A DNA stretch of 64,000 bases from Acidiferrum sp963764675 (lineage in GTDB: Bacteria; Acidobacteriota; Terriglobia; Acidiferrales; UBA7541): assembly GCA_963764675.1 (NCBI GenBank), contig CAVXTQ010000001.1, positions 124,001-188,000 on the forward strand, read 5' to 3'. Below, piece by piece: positions 8,449-21,038 of this stretch. The notes below the pieces were generated by a model, which saw only the letters and a program-made list of their open reading frames with translations, was not told where the DNA came from and made no database searches. A program made the position numbers and the translations under genes. Within the stretch, counting starts at the first letter, position 1. Each line of letters starts with the position of its first letter.

Positions 8449-11400
8449 ATGGCAAGGCGAGCAATTTGGGTGGGATTTGTGGTTTTCTGTTTGGCTGTTG
8501 GTCTGAAGACGCCGACGTCGGTGGGTCAGGCGGTGTTCGGGAGCATCATTGGAACAGTGACGGACCCGCAGGGCAATGCCGTTGCGGGAGCCAAAGTAAC
8601 GGTCACTTCGGTCACCAAGACTACGGCCTTCGAGACTGTGACCAATGAGAGTGGCAACTATTCGGTCACTCACTTAATTCCGGATACCTACAAGGTTCAC
8701 GTAGAGGCCGCCGGATTCAAAGCCTACGATGTGCCGAGCGTTTCCGTTTCCGCGGACACATCCGCGAATATTGACGCCGCCATGCAGGTTGGCGAGGTCA
8801 CGCAAAGCGTCGAAGTCACGGGTGACATTCCTCAGCTCCAGACGGACCGGGCCGATGTGGACATCCAGTTCAACCAGAAGTACGTCGAAGACCTGCCGAT
8901 CCTGAACCGCAACTTCACCAATTTCGAATTGCTCTCGCCGGGCACACAGAAATTGCCGGGTTTCAACCACGCTGCCACAGAAAATCCGCAGGGCGGCGGG
9001 CAGATCCAGGTGAATGGACAGCACTTCTCGGGCACCAACTTTGAGCTGGACGGCACCGATAACCAAGATCCCATTCTTGGCATCATCGTAGTGAATCCGA
9101 ACCTGGACGCCATTGCCGAAACGAAGATCGCACTGCAGGATTACGATGCGGAATCCGGTAAGGCCACCTCTGGCGTTATTCGAGTGCAGACCAAGTCTGG
9201 ATCGAACGAGTTCCACGGGAGCGGCTTTTTCTTCTATCGCAACAGCGACCAGCAGGCGCGCGATCCGTTCACCAACAAGCCCGACGTTCCACTCGCCGCG
9301 GCGACCTGGAAACAGTTTGGTGGCTCTGTCGGTGGCCCCATCATCAAGAATAAACTCTTCTTCTTTGGTGACTACCAAGGCACGAAGCAGGTGCAGGGCA
9401 TTACCAACCTGTATACGACCCCAACCGAGGAAGTAATCAAAACTTGCAATCCTGCGACGAACGCCGCCAGCGCTACTCCCGGCTTCTGCGATTTGAGCGA
9501 GTATCTGAATGCCTACGGACCTCCCGTAGGTGGCGTTGCTAGTGGCCAGATCTATAATCCCAACACCCCGGGTAGCAACCCTCTGAACGGCGCAGGCCGC
9601 TTGCCATTTGTAAACAATATGATTCCTATCGCCGACATCCAGCAGAACGTGGGCAACGTCCTGGCGCTGTTCCCGGCCCCAACAGCCGGTGGCGTTAACA
9701 ACAATTTCGTATCCACTGGCTCAGGTCCCTTTGATCAGAAATCGTTTGACACCCGCATCGACTACAGCGCGCCCCACAATTACCAGGTTTTCGGGCGCTT
9801 CAGCCTCGACTACTTCTCTTTGTCCGGTAAGGGCGGCCTCGGCGCCCTTGGCGGAAATGGCTTTGGCCCGGGCGGTTTGAATGGCAGTTCCAACGTTCAC
9901 AACTATAGCTTGGCTAGCGGTTTCACCAAAGCCGATCGGTGCCAAGTGGCTCACAGACTTCCGCTTCGGATATTTCAAGTACAATCCGCAAACGGCATAC
10001 TCCGACGCGACCCAGACGCCGATGGATACATTCGGGTTTCCTGGACTGAACTCAGGCCCCGGTATTCAGGGTCCGCCTACGACCGGCGGTCTCTCGGGCT
10101 TCTTATTTACCGGCAACGGCAGCCCGGATCGTAATCCTTCGGCGACGGTTTGAACGTCGGCCGTTGCAACTGCCCCTTGACCGAAAGCGAGCAGCAGTTC
10201 CAGTTTGTAAACAACTGGACCCGTACTCAAGGCAACCACACCATCAAATTTGGTGCCGACATTCGCTATGCCGAGAACCTCCGCGTACCCAGCGACCAGA
10301 GCCGCACCGGTTTATTGTACTTCGATGCCGGCGATACTTCCAATCAGGGAGCGAATGGCCTCTCGTTGGCCACGTTCCTTCTTGGAGATGTCACTTCGTT
10401 CCAGCGCTATGTCAGCACCGTCTTGACCGCTGCGGAGCGCCAGAAGCGCTGGTTCTTCTATGGGCAGGATTCTTGGCGCATCAGTCCGAAATTCACCTTG
10501 ACCTATGGTCTTCGCTGGGAAATTTATTTCCCGAGAGCGTCAACGCCAAAGGCAACGGTGGTTTTGCCAACTTGAATGATGGCGTGATCGAGTCGCTGGC
10601 TACGGGCGGTCGGCTCCGAACGGCAACATCGACAATACCTACAAGGCATTCGCGCCGCGCCTCAGCGTTGCTTACGCGTTCGATCCTAAGACGGTGGTTC
10701 GCATGGGTTACGGGCGGGGCTTCGACATCGGCGTGTTCGGCTCGAACTTCGGCCACGTGGTCACCCAGAACCTGCCGGTTCTCGCGCGGCAGGACTTGGC
10801 CGATACGAACTTTAATCCCACCGCGTCCAACAACCGCAGTGCGGTTTTCACTCTTTCTCAGGGTCCGCAACCCTTTGACTTTGCGCCAATCTTGGGCGCT
10901 ATTTCTTCCGGCGGCACGTTGCCCATTAACGGCATTGATGGCACGACGCAGGGTGGAGCACGTCCGCCCATTCAGCGGCTTCCCACCATTGACCAGTGGA
11001 ATGCCACCATTCAGCGTCAAATCACTCCAACGCTCAACATGACCGCCAGTTACATCGGTAACAAGGGAACCCACGTCTTCGCAGGCGGGGGTCCATCCTA
11101 TAACAACAACGAATCGCAGTGGGCCCGGCACCAACGACGTGTCGTGCACCGAACGCCGACGACTTGCGACTGCTGGCAGGATTCTACCCCAGCGCAATCG
11201 CAAGCCAATCGCCGCGTTTGTTTCTGAACGGAGTGCCGGCATTCACTTATCCAGGATTCACTTACGTCAACGCGTACGGCGTCGTACGTCCGACGCCGGC
11301 TTGCTGCCCGGGGACACCACCTACTATCGGCAATGATGCAGACAACAAATACAACGCCTTGCAGGTGAAAGCTGAAAAGCGCATCAGCAACGGCTTCCAG

Positions 11401-12158
11401 TTCCTCGCGCATTATACCTTCTCCCACGCTTACGACTACGACAACAACTACTTACTCCGTAAACAAGAAGGTTGCTTGGGGTCCAAACCAGTACAATCGC
11501 AATCAAGTGTTTGTGGCCAACGCGATCTACGAGTTGCCTATCGGCAGAGGCAAAAGGTTCATGAGCAGCGCCGGCCGTGCCGCCGATCTCGTCGTTGGAG
11601 GATGGCAATCACCAACACTCTCACCTATGGCACCGGTCTTCCGTTGACGCCGAGTATCGGCGAATGCGGCACGATCACCGACGCTGGCCCGTGCCGTCCA
11701 AACAAAGGCACCGGCTCGCTTGCCACGGGTGTTACTCAGACTAGCAGTGGTACGTTCTGGTTCACGCCAGTTCAGCCGCTTTCCTACGGCAGTCTGCTCT
11801 CTCCTGCCAATGTTGGAGTCGATTCTTGCACATGTCTCGCGGCCGACCTCCGGTCCGTTTGCTCTTCCGGGTTGCGGCCAGATCGGCAATGTCGGCATTT
11901 GATTCGTATCGTGGTCCGCATGCCTTCTACGACGACATGGCGCTCTCGAAGAACTTCACCATCACCGAGCGAGTCAAGGCCCAGTTCCGCTTTGATGCCT
12001 ACAACCTATTCAACCATCCCGTCCTCGCCATCCCCGGCAATACCTGCGTGGATTGCGGCGGCAGCGCCGGCCAGATCACGGATATCGAGGCCGACTCCTC
12101 GCCGGGTTAGCCCGTTGGAATGCGTCAACTGCAGTTCGGTGTCAGAGTGACTTTCTAA
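8449..12158 (+). CDS. Oar-like TonB-dependent receptor, frame-interrupted
   Basis: The start is the ATG at 8449, six bases after a strong AGGAGG. The order is signal peptide, carboxypeptidase-regulatory domain (GSIIGTVTDPQGNAVAGAKV), plug (DIQFNQKYVEDLPILNRNFTN; QVNGQHFSGTNFELDGTDNQ) and a large beta-barrel ending MRQLQFGVRVTF with the terminal Phe typical of outer-membrane barrels. About 1,230 codons, near the usual 1,100-1,200. Such receptors are numerous in Acidobacteriota and are thought to import large nutrients. The frame changes at least eight times after 9928. Several breaks are repaired by one base in a short run: extra A at 9928-9930, missing G at 10141, missing C at 10530-10532, missing C near 10589, extra T at 11452. 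I read it as one gene with sequence errors. Confidence 0.8.
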
Positions 12159-12180
12159 GCCCAAACAACCACCCCAAAGC

Positions 12181-12213
12181 AAACGGGGAGCCCTCACGGG
12201 CTCCCCGTTTTTT
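12181..12213 (+). terminator. Rho-independent terminator after the receptor gene
   Basis: A perfect 13-bp stem, AAACGGGGAGCCC (12181-12193) with GGGCTCCCCGTTT (12198-12210), a TCAC loop and six T in a row at the 3' side. It lies 22 bases after the receptor stop codon and before the next gene, so it ends the receptor transcript. Confidence 0.92.
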
Positions 12214-12251
12214 ATGCTCTAATCACTTCTGTGTTTTCTCGAGAACTTTCG

Positions 12252-13327
12252 ATGCGTAAGGTTACTTGGCCTTGTGCCATTTTATGGAGCGGCTTGACCT
12301 TCATCGGTCCGGCGACGCTGGGCCAAGCGCCATCACCGCAGCAAACTGCCTCGTCGCCTGAACCGTTACCGAAGACTGCTGCGCAAACTGGCTCGACGGA
12401 TTTTGATGAGCCGCGGCGTCTTTCGCAGCAAGGTAAGTATGATGATGCGCTCGCGGCGCTGCGCGACATCCAAGAGAAGCAACCAAGCTGCCCGGACTCT
12501 CGCACGAGTTTGGAATCGCGTACTACAGGAAGGGCGACTATCTGAACGCCATCGCTTCTCTGAAGAAAGCCCAGGAAGAGAATGCAGGCGACAACGAGGC
12601 GGTACAATTACTGGGGCTTTCCTATTACTTGGCCGGGCGGCCTGCGGAAGCGATCCCGCCGCTCGAAAAGGTGCAGACGCTGGTTTCCCAGCGCCAACGT
12701 CGACGCCGCGTACATTCTGGGCATTTGCTATATCCAGACGAAGGACTATCCCCACGCACGTACCGCTTTTGCGAAGATGTTCGGCGTCCCGGCCGACTCG
12801 GCAGCCAGCTATCTGTTTACGGCTCGGATGCTGCTGCGCCAGGATTTTGGGCCGGTGGCGGAGGAGTACGCGCAAAAGGCGGCGACGCTCGATCCAAAAT
12901 TGCCGCTCGCGCATTTCCTGCTGGGAGAGCTGAACCTGTATCACTCCAAGATCCCTGAAGCAATCGCGGAATTTCAGAAGGAGTTGGATTTGAATCCGGG
13001 TTACGCCGGCGGCGTATTACAAACTTGCCGACGCATACTCGCGCATGCAGAAATTTGATGAGGCGGAGAAACTGCTGCAGCGGTCGATCTGGCTGGATGC
13101 CACGTCCACCGGCCCTTACATCCTGATGGGGAAGGTGCTGGAGAAGAAGGGCGAGACCGAATTGGCCGTGCGCGCGCTGGCAGCGGGCTCTGACGATGGA
13201 CCCAAATAATCCCGTGCCGCATCATCTGCTCGGGCAGGCGTACCGCGACATGGGCCGAAGCGAAGATGCCGAGCGCGAGTTGAAAGCTGCGGGCCAGTTG
13301 CAAGAACAACAGAACGCGCAGCCGTGA
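12252..13327 (+). CDS. Secreted TPR-repeat protein, frame-interrupted
   Basis: Starts at ATG 12252 with a signal peptide (MRKVTWPCAILWSGLTFIGP, cleavage likely near LGQA). TPR repeats follow in three frames: GIAYYRKGDYLNAIASLKKA, YILGICYIQTKDYPHARTAF, HFLLGELNLYHSKIPEAIAE, and near the end HHLLGQAYRDMGRSEDAERE. Each break is repaired by one base: a missing C at 12483, an extra T at 12684-12686, one near 13010, and an extra G at 13179-13180. The restored product is about 357 residues. It follows the receptor gene across a terminator. It is probably a periplasmic binding scaffold; the partner is unknown. Confidence 0.7.
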
Positions 13328-13441
13328 TTTAGTGATCCGGGCGTACGAGAACGCTGGAGAGGTTTCTGCGCACCGCTGTTGGGCCGACAGTTCACCGTGA
13401 TGTGACTGCTCTTGAGGGTGACAGCTTGCCAAGAAAACGTC

Positions 13442-14369
13442 ATGCACCCGATGAAACGATTCACGGTGGTAGGGCTCGGGGAACTCCTGTGGGATCTGTT
13501 TCCCGACGGCAAACAACTGGGCGGTGCGCCGGCGAATTTCGCCTATATGACGAGCTTGTTGGGCGATGAGGGGCTCGTCGCGAGCCGCGTCGGCAGCGAC
13601 GCACTGGGACGCAGCGCCGCTCGGCGCCTGCAGCGCTTGGGCCTGAAGAGCACCTACCTTCAGATTGATGCAAGCTATCCACACAGGAACGGTGAAGGTG
13701 GAGGTGGACGCCACGGGGCAGCCCACTTTTGAAATTGCGGAATCCGTTGCATGGGACTTCTTTCAGTGGACCACGGAATGGCACGATTTGGCCGAACAGG
13801 CAGACGCGGTTTGTTTCGGCTCCCTGGCGCAGCGGTCTTCGAGATCTCGCGCCACCGTGCGCGCCTTCCTTAGAGCAGTCGGCCGACCGCACGGTGCGGA
13901 TTTTCGATGTGAATCTTCGACAGGCCTTCTATTCCGCCGAAACGATTCACGAGTCCTTGCGACTCACGGACATCGTGAAGCTGAATCAGGATGAGCTCCC
14001 CGGTGGTCGTGAAGCTTTTGGGTCACGCTTTCGAGGGTGAAGAAATTTGCCGCGCGCTGGCTGCGCAGATGCCTACAAACTGAAGCTAGTTTGCGTCACG
14101 CGGGGCGCTAAGGGCAGCCTGCTGGTCAGCGAAAAAGAGGTGAGCGAACATCCGGGCTGCAAGGTTCGAGTGGTGGACACCGTGGGTTCGGGAGATGCAT
14201 TCACTGCGGCACTCGTCTATCACTATCTTCGCCGCGGCATCACTCTCGACGATGAACGAGGCCGCAAACCGCATGGGTTCGTGGGTCGCGAGTCAGACCG
14301 GGGCGACTCCGTCTCGGGACAATCGGCGTCTCGAGCGAATTCGTTCCGGCGGTTGGAGGAGAGGACTGA
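13442..14369 (+). CDS. PfkB-family sugar kinase (fructokinase-like), frame-interrupted
   Basis: Ribokinase/PfkB-fold kinase that would phosphorylate a sugar, probably fructose, with ATP in the cytoplasm. The N-terminus VVGLGELLWDLFPDGKQLGGAPANFAY carries the GGAPAN substrate motif. The C-terminal signature DTVGSGDAFTAAL contains the catalytic Asp in GSGD. IFDVNLR and KLNQDE are further family landmarks. The parts lie in different frames, with breaks near 13680, 13870, 13995, 14070 and 14250, so no intact frame exists as given. The restored length of about 305 residues is normal. The C-terminal frame after TGATP is uncertain; the frame stopping at 14367-14369 meets the convergent trehalase gene almost exactly. 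Fructokinase is the best guess; exact sugar unproven. Confidence 0.72.
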
Positions 14370-14371
14370 GT

Positions 14372-16151
14372 TCAGCGGCCGGCGCCGCGGAGTCGGACTT
14401 CTGCTCTTCGGCGCAGTCGCGACGACGGCAGTTCTGCGGCAGTTCGTGCAAGAGTTCCAGGAAGACTCCGTTCGTCCAGCCAAAGCCCACGATGTTCATG
14501 TGATAGCCGGCGGTAACCTGCGTTTCTGAGGAACGCGTAACAGCGTTGTATTTTTCGCGAATGGTGCCGTCGCGGCGGAAGTTCTCCGCTACGGTTGAAA
14601 GAAACTCGTAAGAGACCCGATCGGCATCGTCGTTGAAACCGTATCGCCGGATGCCTTCGTCGGCCAGCAATTGATTCGGCGCCCAAGCGTACGGATAGTC
14701 CCACTGCCCGCCGGTTTCGTGCGGGCTCATCACCAAGCCGCCGGGCTTCTCGAAGATGGCGAGATTCTTCATGATGGCTCGCGCTTGCTCGGGAGTCGCG
14801 ATGCCGGCCCACATGGGACAAAACGTCGTGACATACTCGTACGACGACTGCACTTGCTTTTCGAAATCGTAGTCGAAATAGAGGCCCCGCTTGGCGTCCC
14901 AAAGATATTGTTGAATGCGTTCCTTCCGATCATCGGCGCGCTTCTGCCATTCCTCCGCATCTTTCTTGCGGCCCAGCATCGCGCTGATCTCCGCCAGATC
15001 TTTCTCGGTTTTGTAAAGCAGGCTGTTCAGGCAAACAGGAGCGTAGTGATGCGTGGCCGCGCCGTAACGGGCCGAAACGAAAAGAGATGTCGTAGCCGGA
15101 CTCTCGCATGGCGCGGTCACCTTTGTAGTAATCGGCGCCGAGCGCGACGCTTCCCGCGGGCGCGCAGTCCGAACGCGCCATCGTCGTCGTTGTGTCGCAA
15201 ACCTGGAGCGCGAAGAGCGGCCCGACGAGCGGCTGGGAGGTCGCGCTCGGCTTTCTTCTGCACCAAGAAGCCGCGGCCCATGCCGGGCTGCGCAAGGAAA
15301 AACGCCGCCACCTGGCGCGTAGTGGCCGGTTTCATCTTTCAGGCTTTCTGGGGCCGGGCCGGTGCCGAAATCGTAGTAACGCGCCAGACCGGTGGAACCG
15401 GCGAGATGCGGCTCATGGGTCCATAGCCCGTAATCTCTTGCTGCGTAGTCGTAAGCCCTCTCCAGCCATGCGCGATCTTCGTGACCCGCGGTTTTTTGTG
15501 CGTCGTAGACGGCGAGAATCATGGAGGTCAGGAACGGAGGCTGCGAGCGCGTCAGGTAGTACGTTCGATTAGCGTTCAGCACGGCGCCGTAGTGCTCGAT
15601 CTCAAAGAAAAAATTCTCCACCATTCCTTGCGCCAGATCGATTCGGTTGTCGCGCACCAGACCCCGGATGATGAAGTAGCTGTCCCAGCCGTACATTTCG
15701 TTGAATCGTCCGCCGGGAACAACATACTTGTTCTGGAGATAGAGCAAGCCGGCCGGATCGATCTTTCCTGGGTCGACCTCACCGAGCTTGTGAATCACCG
15801 CCGGCAAATGCTGGACTGAACGCCGCACTGTTTTTGAAGCTGCTGGACCGCGGCGGGAACCTCGAAGTCCGCTGGCATGTAGAGGACAGAAGTCGTGGCC
15901 AGCTTCGTATCGACGATCGTCTTGCAATCGGCCAGCGAGCGCGTGAGTGAATCCCACCCCAAAGCAATGTAACTGCGGATTTGATCGAGACCGTTCCCGG
16001 AGGAGGCAGAAAGCTGATCCGCGGTGCTTGCCGGCGTGCTTAAGGCGAGGAGAATAAGGATAGAGGCGGCGACTCTCGGCCACCCCAAGGAGGCAAGAAT
16101 TGCGCGAAAAAAGCCGCGCTCGGTTCCGGAGTGCATCGTCTGCTGCAGCAT
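14372..16151 (-). CDS. Periplasmic trehalase (GH37), frame-interrupted
   Basis: Hydrolyses alpha,alpha-trehalose to two glucose. Both family signatures are present: PGGRFNEMYGWDSYF (signature 1) and QWDYPYAWAPNQ (signature 2, with Ala where the usual is Gly). GFGWTNGVFLELL marks the usual C-terminus. The start at 16151 gives a signal peptide (VAASILILLALSTPASTADQ), so it is exported. Frames change near 15815, and again between about 15340 and 15080, where residues such as VCDTTTTMARSDCAPAGSVALGADYYK appear in another frame. The restored protein of about 590 residues is slightly longer than usual. The end is uncertain because of a shift after the ELLHELPQN segment. It converges on the sugar kinase gene. 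Confidence 0.82.
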
Positions 16152-16362
16152 TTTTTTACCCAGGCCAGGGCACTATCTCTTTTGTATAGAATAGCATAGC
16201 CAGGGGTGGGACATCGAGCCGAGGTGCCTACTTTGGTCCGGGAACGCGGCGACTCAGGACACCTTTAAGGGCCGCGAGGCCGCCGGTCGGCGACTCACTT
16301 TTCGTACGTGGGGGACTGCCAGAAGCGGATCTCCTACACCCTGCGCGTGCAATGTTCACTGC

Positions 16363-17766
16363 CTATTGCTGCCAGCCTCCGCCGAGTGCCCTGTAAAGTT
16401 GCACCAGGCTCTGGTACTCGGTGCCGCGCGCCTCCGCGAGCGTGAGTTCGGCGGAAAAGAGCGAGCGCTGGCCGTCCAAGACTTCGAGATAGGTGGTGGT
16501 GCCTCCCTTGTAGCGCATATTGGATAGGCGGACGGACTCTTGCAGGTCCGCGACGGTATCCTCTTGGCGAACCCGGACCTGATGGAATTTCTGATAGCCG
16601 ATCAGCGCATCGGATACGTCTCCGAATGCGCGCTGAATCGCTTGCCGGTAGGCGATCAGCGCCTGTTGATGCTGCGACTCAGCTAGCCGCAGATTTCCGC
16701 GAAGAGCTCCCCCGGTGAAAATGGGCTGGCTCACTTGGGCGCCGTAAGACCAAATTCCGAGTTGCGAGCTCATGAGGCTCGAGAATGCGCTGCTGCGTCC
16801 GAATGCGCCGCCACCGGAGCCGGTCAGGGAGATTTGCGGAAAGAACTGGGCTTTGGCGACTCCGATTTCGGCGTTCGCGGCGACTAGAATCTGCTCAGCC
16901 TCGCGAATGTCAGGCCGGCGCTCCATGAGCGATGAAGGCAGGCCCGGCGGCACTTCGGGAGGAAGCGGCTGCTCCACCAGCGGGCGTCCGCGCGGCACGG
17001 CCTGCGGGTAATTGCCCAGGAGAATGCTGATGGCGTTTTCTTCCTGCGCGATCTGCCGCTCCAGGTCGGGAATTTGGGCGTTTGCGGTATCGAGAACTTG
17101 CTGGGCCTGCAAAACGTCAAGCTTGGTGGCCACGCCGTGATCGACGCGAAGATGGGTGAGCTTCACCGAATCTTCCTGCGTCGTGACGGTGTTGCGTGTG
17201 ATTTGGAGTTGCAGGTCGAGTTGCAGAAGCGCGAAGTAGTCACTGGCCACGTCGCTGACGAGCGTCAAAATGACCGTCTGCCGCGCATCTTCGGTCGCCA
17301 GGAGTTGGGCGCGTGACGCTTCGGTGGCGCGCCGCAGCTTGCCGAAGAAGTCCAACTGAAACGCCGCGTCGGCAGTCAGCGTCAGAAAGTTGAATTTGGT
17401 TTGGGAGTTGGATTCTTTTCCGCCACTGAAATTGCCGCTCCCCTGGACTTGCGGGAACAGGCTTGAACGCGTGACGGCAACCTGCGCGCGCGCCGCGTTG
17501 ATGCGCTCCGTCGCAAGTTGCAGATCGTAGTTTTGCTTTAGCGCTGTGCGGATGAGTTCTTGCAGTTGCGGATCCTGAAAGACCTGCCACCAAGGAAGAT
17601 CAGCATAGGACGCAGCCTGCGCCTGGGCCTGCGGGTTTTCGCTCAGATCACGGTAGGCCGTTGGAGTTTGAACGGCGGGCCGATGGTAGTTCGGGCCGAC
17701 CGCTGCATCCACTGAACAAGCCCGGGGCCAGTATGGCGATGAATGACATGGCATTAGTTTCTTCAT
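16363..17766 (-). CDS. RND efflux outer-membrane channel (OprM/NodT family)
   Basis: A 467-residue TolC-like outer-membrane factor. The mature part starts VGPNYHRPAVQTPTAYRDL, the typical N-terminus of OprM/NodT lipoproteins, followed by two long helical repeats such as QLATERINAARAQVAVTRSSLFPQ and ERRPDIREAEQILVAANAEIG, and ends with LVQLYRALGGGWQQ. The expected lipoprotein signal is garbled: after MKKLMP a neighbouring frame reads MSFIAILAPG, so two compensating indels near 17700-17755 probably hide the lipobox. It begins inside the stop of the pump gene (ATGA overlap, 17763-17766), implying translational coupling. It forms the exit duct of the tripartite pump encoded upstream. Confidence 0.87.
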   Translation of the reverse strand: MKKLMPCHSSPYWPRACSVDAAVGPNYHRPAVQTPTAYRDLSENPQAQAQAASYADLPWWQVFQDPQLQELIRTALKQNYDLQLATERINAARAQVAVTRSSLFPQVQGSGNFSGGKESNSQTKFNFLTLTADAAFQLDFFGKLRRATEASRAQLLATEDARQTVILTLVSDVASDYFALLQLDLQLQITRNTVTTQEDSVKLTHLRVDHGVATKLDVLQAQQVLDTANAQIPDLERQIAQEENAISILLGNYPQAVPRGRPLVEQPLPPEVPPGLPSSLMERRPDIREAEQILVAANAEIGVAKAQFFPQISLTGSGGGAFGRSSAFSSLMSSQLGIWSYGAQVSQPIFTGGALRGNLRLAESQHQQALIAYRQAIQRAFGDVSDALIGYQKFHQVRVRQEDTVADLQESVRLSNMRYKGGTTTYLEVLDGQRSLFSAELTLAEARGTEYQSLVQLYRALGGGWQQ

Positions 17767-20700
17767 GAGGCGCTCCGCCGTTGTTCCATTCGCGTCGTGC
17801 TCGCCGCGGTCCATTTCAGTCTCCCTCCGCCGGGGCGGGCGCTGCCGGCAAGCGCTCCCGAAGCGTGCTCCTTGCCGGCGCCTGACCATTTCTCGACCAG
17901 GTAGAAGATCGCGGGCACGAAGAAGATTCCGATCACGCTGGCGGCCATCATCCCGCCGATCACCGTGGTGCCCATGATCTGGCGAGCCACCGAGCCGGCG
18001 CCGGTTGCCGTCCACAACGGCACGCAACCGAGAATGAACGCGAAGGAGGTCATCAAGATCGGACGCAACCGAAGTCTGGCGCCTTCGAGCGCAGCATCCG
18101 CCAAGGGCTTTCCTTTCTCGATATTCGTCTTTGGCAAACTCGACAATCAGAATCGCGTTCTTGGCGGCCAAGCCGATGAGCATGACCAGCCCGATTTGCG
18201 AGTAGATATCGCTCTCGATCTGGACCAGGTAGGGCGGCAGAAAAACGCCGAGCAAGACGCGGCGCAACCAGAAGAACTCCAAACGCTCCAAAGATCGCTA
18301 CCGGTGTGCTCAAGCAGCACGCTGAAGGGCAGCGTCCAGCTTTCGTAGAGCGCCGCCAGAATCAGAAAGACGAAGAGCAAGCGAAAGTCCAAAGATCGCC
18401 GCGGGAGGCACGCCTTCTCGCGCTTTCTGTTCCTGAAACGATATGCCAGAATAGTCGAAACCCATCTCCCGCGGCATGCGTCTGCTTGAAAACATCCTCG
18501 AGCGCGGCCGTGGCCTGGTCGGCGCTGTAGCCCGGCGCGGCGCTCCCATTGATCTGCGCGGAACGATATTCGTTGAAGCGCAGAGTAAATTCCGGGCCGA
18601 GGCGCGGCTTGATGGTCGTAAGCGTGGAGAGCGGGACATTCTCTCCCTTGTTGTTGCGAACATAGAACTGCCCGACGTTTTCCGCCTTGGCGCGGTCTTC
18701 GCTTTCCGCTTCGATATACACTTGCCACTGCCGGCCAAAGCGATTGAAGTAGTTGATGAAATAGCCGCCCATGAAAGCCTGAATCGTGCGGTAGACATCG
18801 TTAAGGGCCACGCCTTGCTTCAGCACTTTGTCGCGGTCCACGTCGACAAACTGCTGCGGCACGCTCGCCAGGAAGGTGGTGCTGAGGCTGGCGATTTCCG
18901 GCCGCTTTCGGGCGGCGTCAAGAAAAATGCCCAGGTTCTTGGCGAGGAACTGAACATCGCCGCCCGAACGGTCTTCGAGGATGAACGTAAATCCGCCCGC
19001 AGTGCCGACACCGGGAATGGCGGGCGGAGAAAAACTGAAGGCAACCGCCGCGGGCAACTTGCTCAACTGCTGGTTCAGATGAGCCTTGAGCGATTGAAAT
19101 TGCTCGGCTCTGGTCTTGCGCTCGTCCCAAGGCTTGAAGGTCACAAAAAAGGTCGAGTTGTAACTGGTGCGAACAAAACTGAGCAAACTGAAGCCAACGA
19201 AGCAGGTGACGTGTTCGACCCCCGGTGTATTGATCAGGATTTTTTCCACATCCGCGGTGACGGCGGTCGTGCGTTCCAGCGAAGCGCCGTTTGGCAATTG
19301 CACATTGACGTAGGCATAGCCTTGATCTTCGTCCGGAAGGAAGCTCGACGGGATGCGGTTGGCAAAAAAGCCGGCCGCCACGCAAAAGACTACAAGCAAC
19401 ACGACCACGACGACGGTCTTTCGGACTAATACCGCGCTCCAACGCACATAGCCTTCTGTGGCTCGCTCAAACACGCGGTTAAACCAATCAAAAAATCTCC
19501 TCAACAAGTCCGCGGCTCGGCTCCTTCGGCTGAAGCAAGCAGCGCCGCCAGCGCCGGGCTGAGCGTGAGCGCATTGAAAGCGGAAAGCAGAACGGAGATC
19601 GCGATGGTGACGGCGAATTGCTGGTACAGCTTGCCGGTGATTCCGGGAATGAAGGCCGTCGGCACAAATACGGCGGAGAGAACCAGAGCGATGCCGACGA
19701 CGGGGCCGGAAAGTTCTTCCATTGCTTTCAACGCCGCGTCCTTCGGCGTCATGCCCTCCTCGATGTGGCGTTCCACACCTTCGACCACGACGATGGCGTC
19801 GTCCACCACCAGACCGATCGCCAGCACCAGACCAAACAGAGAAAGCGTATTGATGGAGAAACCGAACAGCGGGAAAGAGCACGAACGTGCCCACCAGCGA
19901 GACCGGCACCGCAAGCAGCGGAATCAGCGTGGCGCGCCAGCCCTGCAAGAAGAGGTAGACCACAAGGATCACCAGCGCGAGCGCGATCAAAAGCGTTATC
20001 GACGATTTCCTTCATGCCTTCGGTGACCGAGCGCGTCGTATCCAGCGCGACGACGATAATCCATGTCTTCCGGGAAGCGCTGCTTCATCTGCGCCATGAG
20101 CTTGTTGACGCCGGCGGCTGCATCGACCGCGTTCGAGCCCGGCAGTTGGTAGGTGGCAATGATCGGCGCTCGGCTTTCCGTTAAAACGGCCGGCGACGCT
20201 ATAGTCCTGGGAGCCCAAGCTCGATTCGAGCGACATCGCGGACCCGGACGGTCCCGCCGTCGGGCGTCTCGCGCACGACGATCTGTCCGAATTCCTCCGG
20301 CGACACAAGACGGCCTTGCGCGAGAACCGAGTAGGTAAATTCCTGGCCTTTGGGCGCCGGCTCGCCACCCGCCTTCCCGGCTGGGTTAACGGTGTTTTGC
20401 GCTTGAATGGCGCTGACGATTTCCGGGACGGTGATGCCGAGCTTGGCCAGCTGTGTCGGGCTTTACCCACAATCGCATCGCGTATTGGCCGGCGCCGAAT
20501 ACCTGCACGTTGCCGATGCCCGGCGAACGCAGAATGCGGATCGGCGAGATTGATGTAGGCGTAGTTCGCCAGAAAGTTGGCGTCGTAGGTTCCATGCGGC
20601 GAGTACACGGCAATCAGCATGAGAGGAGCGGTAACCGACTTTCGAACGGTGACTCCGTAATTGGTGACGTCCACGGGAAGCTGAGAGGCGGCCAGCGTTT

Positions 20701-21034
20701 CTCGGCTTTGCGCGAGAATGTAATCGGTGTTCGGATCGGTTTTTGCGTCGAAGTCCACGATCAGGCTGGTGGTCGAGTTGCCCGTGGCATTCAGCGAATA
20801 CATGTAGTTCATGTTGTCCACGCCGCTCATCTGCTGCTCGATGGGAGTGGCAACTGCTTGCTCCAGGGTTTGCGCGTCCGCGCCGATGTAAGTGGCCAGG
20901 ATTTGAATCTCCGGCGGAGCGATGCTGGGAAACTGGGCGACCGGCAGAGTCAGGATGGTGAGGGAGCCAACCAGCACCAGGACGATGGAGATCACCATGG
21001 CGACGATGGGGCGGTTGATAAAGAATTTTGACAT
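17763..21034 (-). CDS. RND efflux pump, inner-membrane transporter (AcrB/HAE-1 family), frame-interrupted
   Basis: Proton-driven drug exporter of the hydrophobe/amphiphile class. The true start is ATG 21034: MSKFFINRPIVAMVISIVLV, the standard AcrB N-terminus. Further landmarks are PSIAPPEIQILATYIGADA, VDNMNYMYSLNATGNS, the central FGLVLAIGLVVDDAIVVVE (TM4 with paired Asp) and a C-terminal GTTVIGGMMAASVIGIFFVPAIFYLVEKW. At about 1,090 codons the span is right for the family, but at least eight frame changes break it, for example near 20548, 20460 (an extra A before CAGCTGGCC), 20220, 19880 and 18145. Only four bases separate it from the fusion-protein gene upstream. Substrates cannot be deduced. 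Confidence 0.87.
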
Positions 21035-21038
21035 TGGA

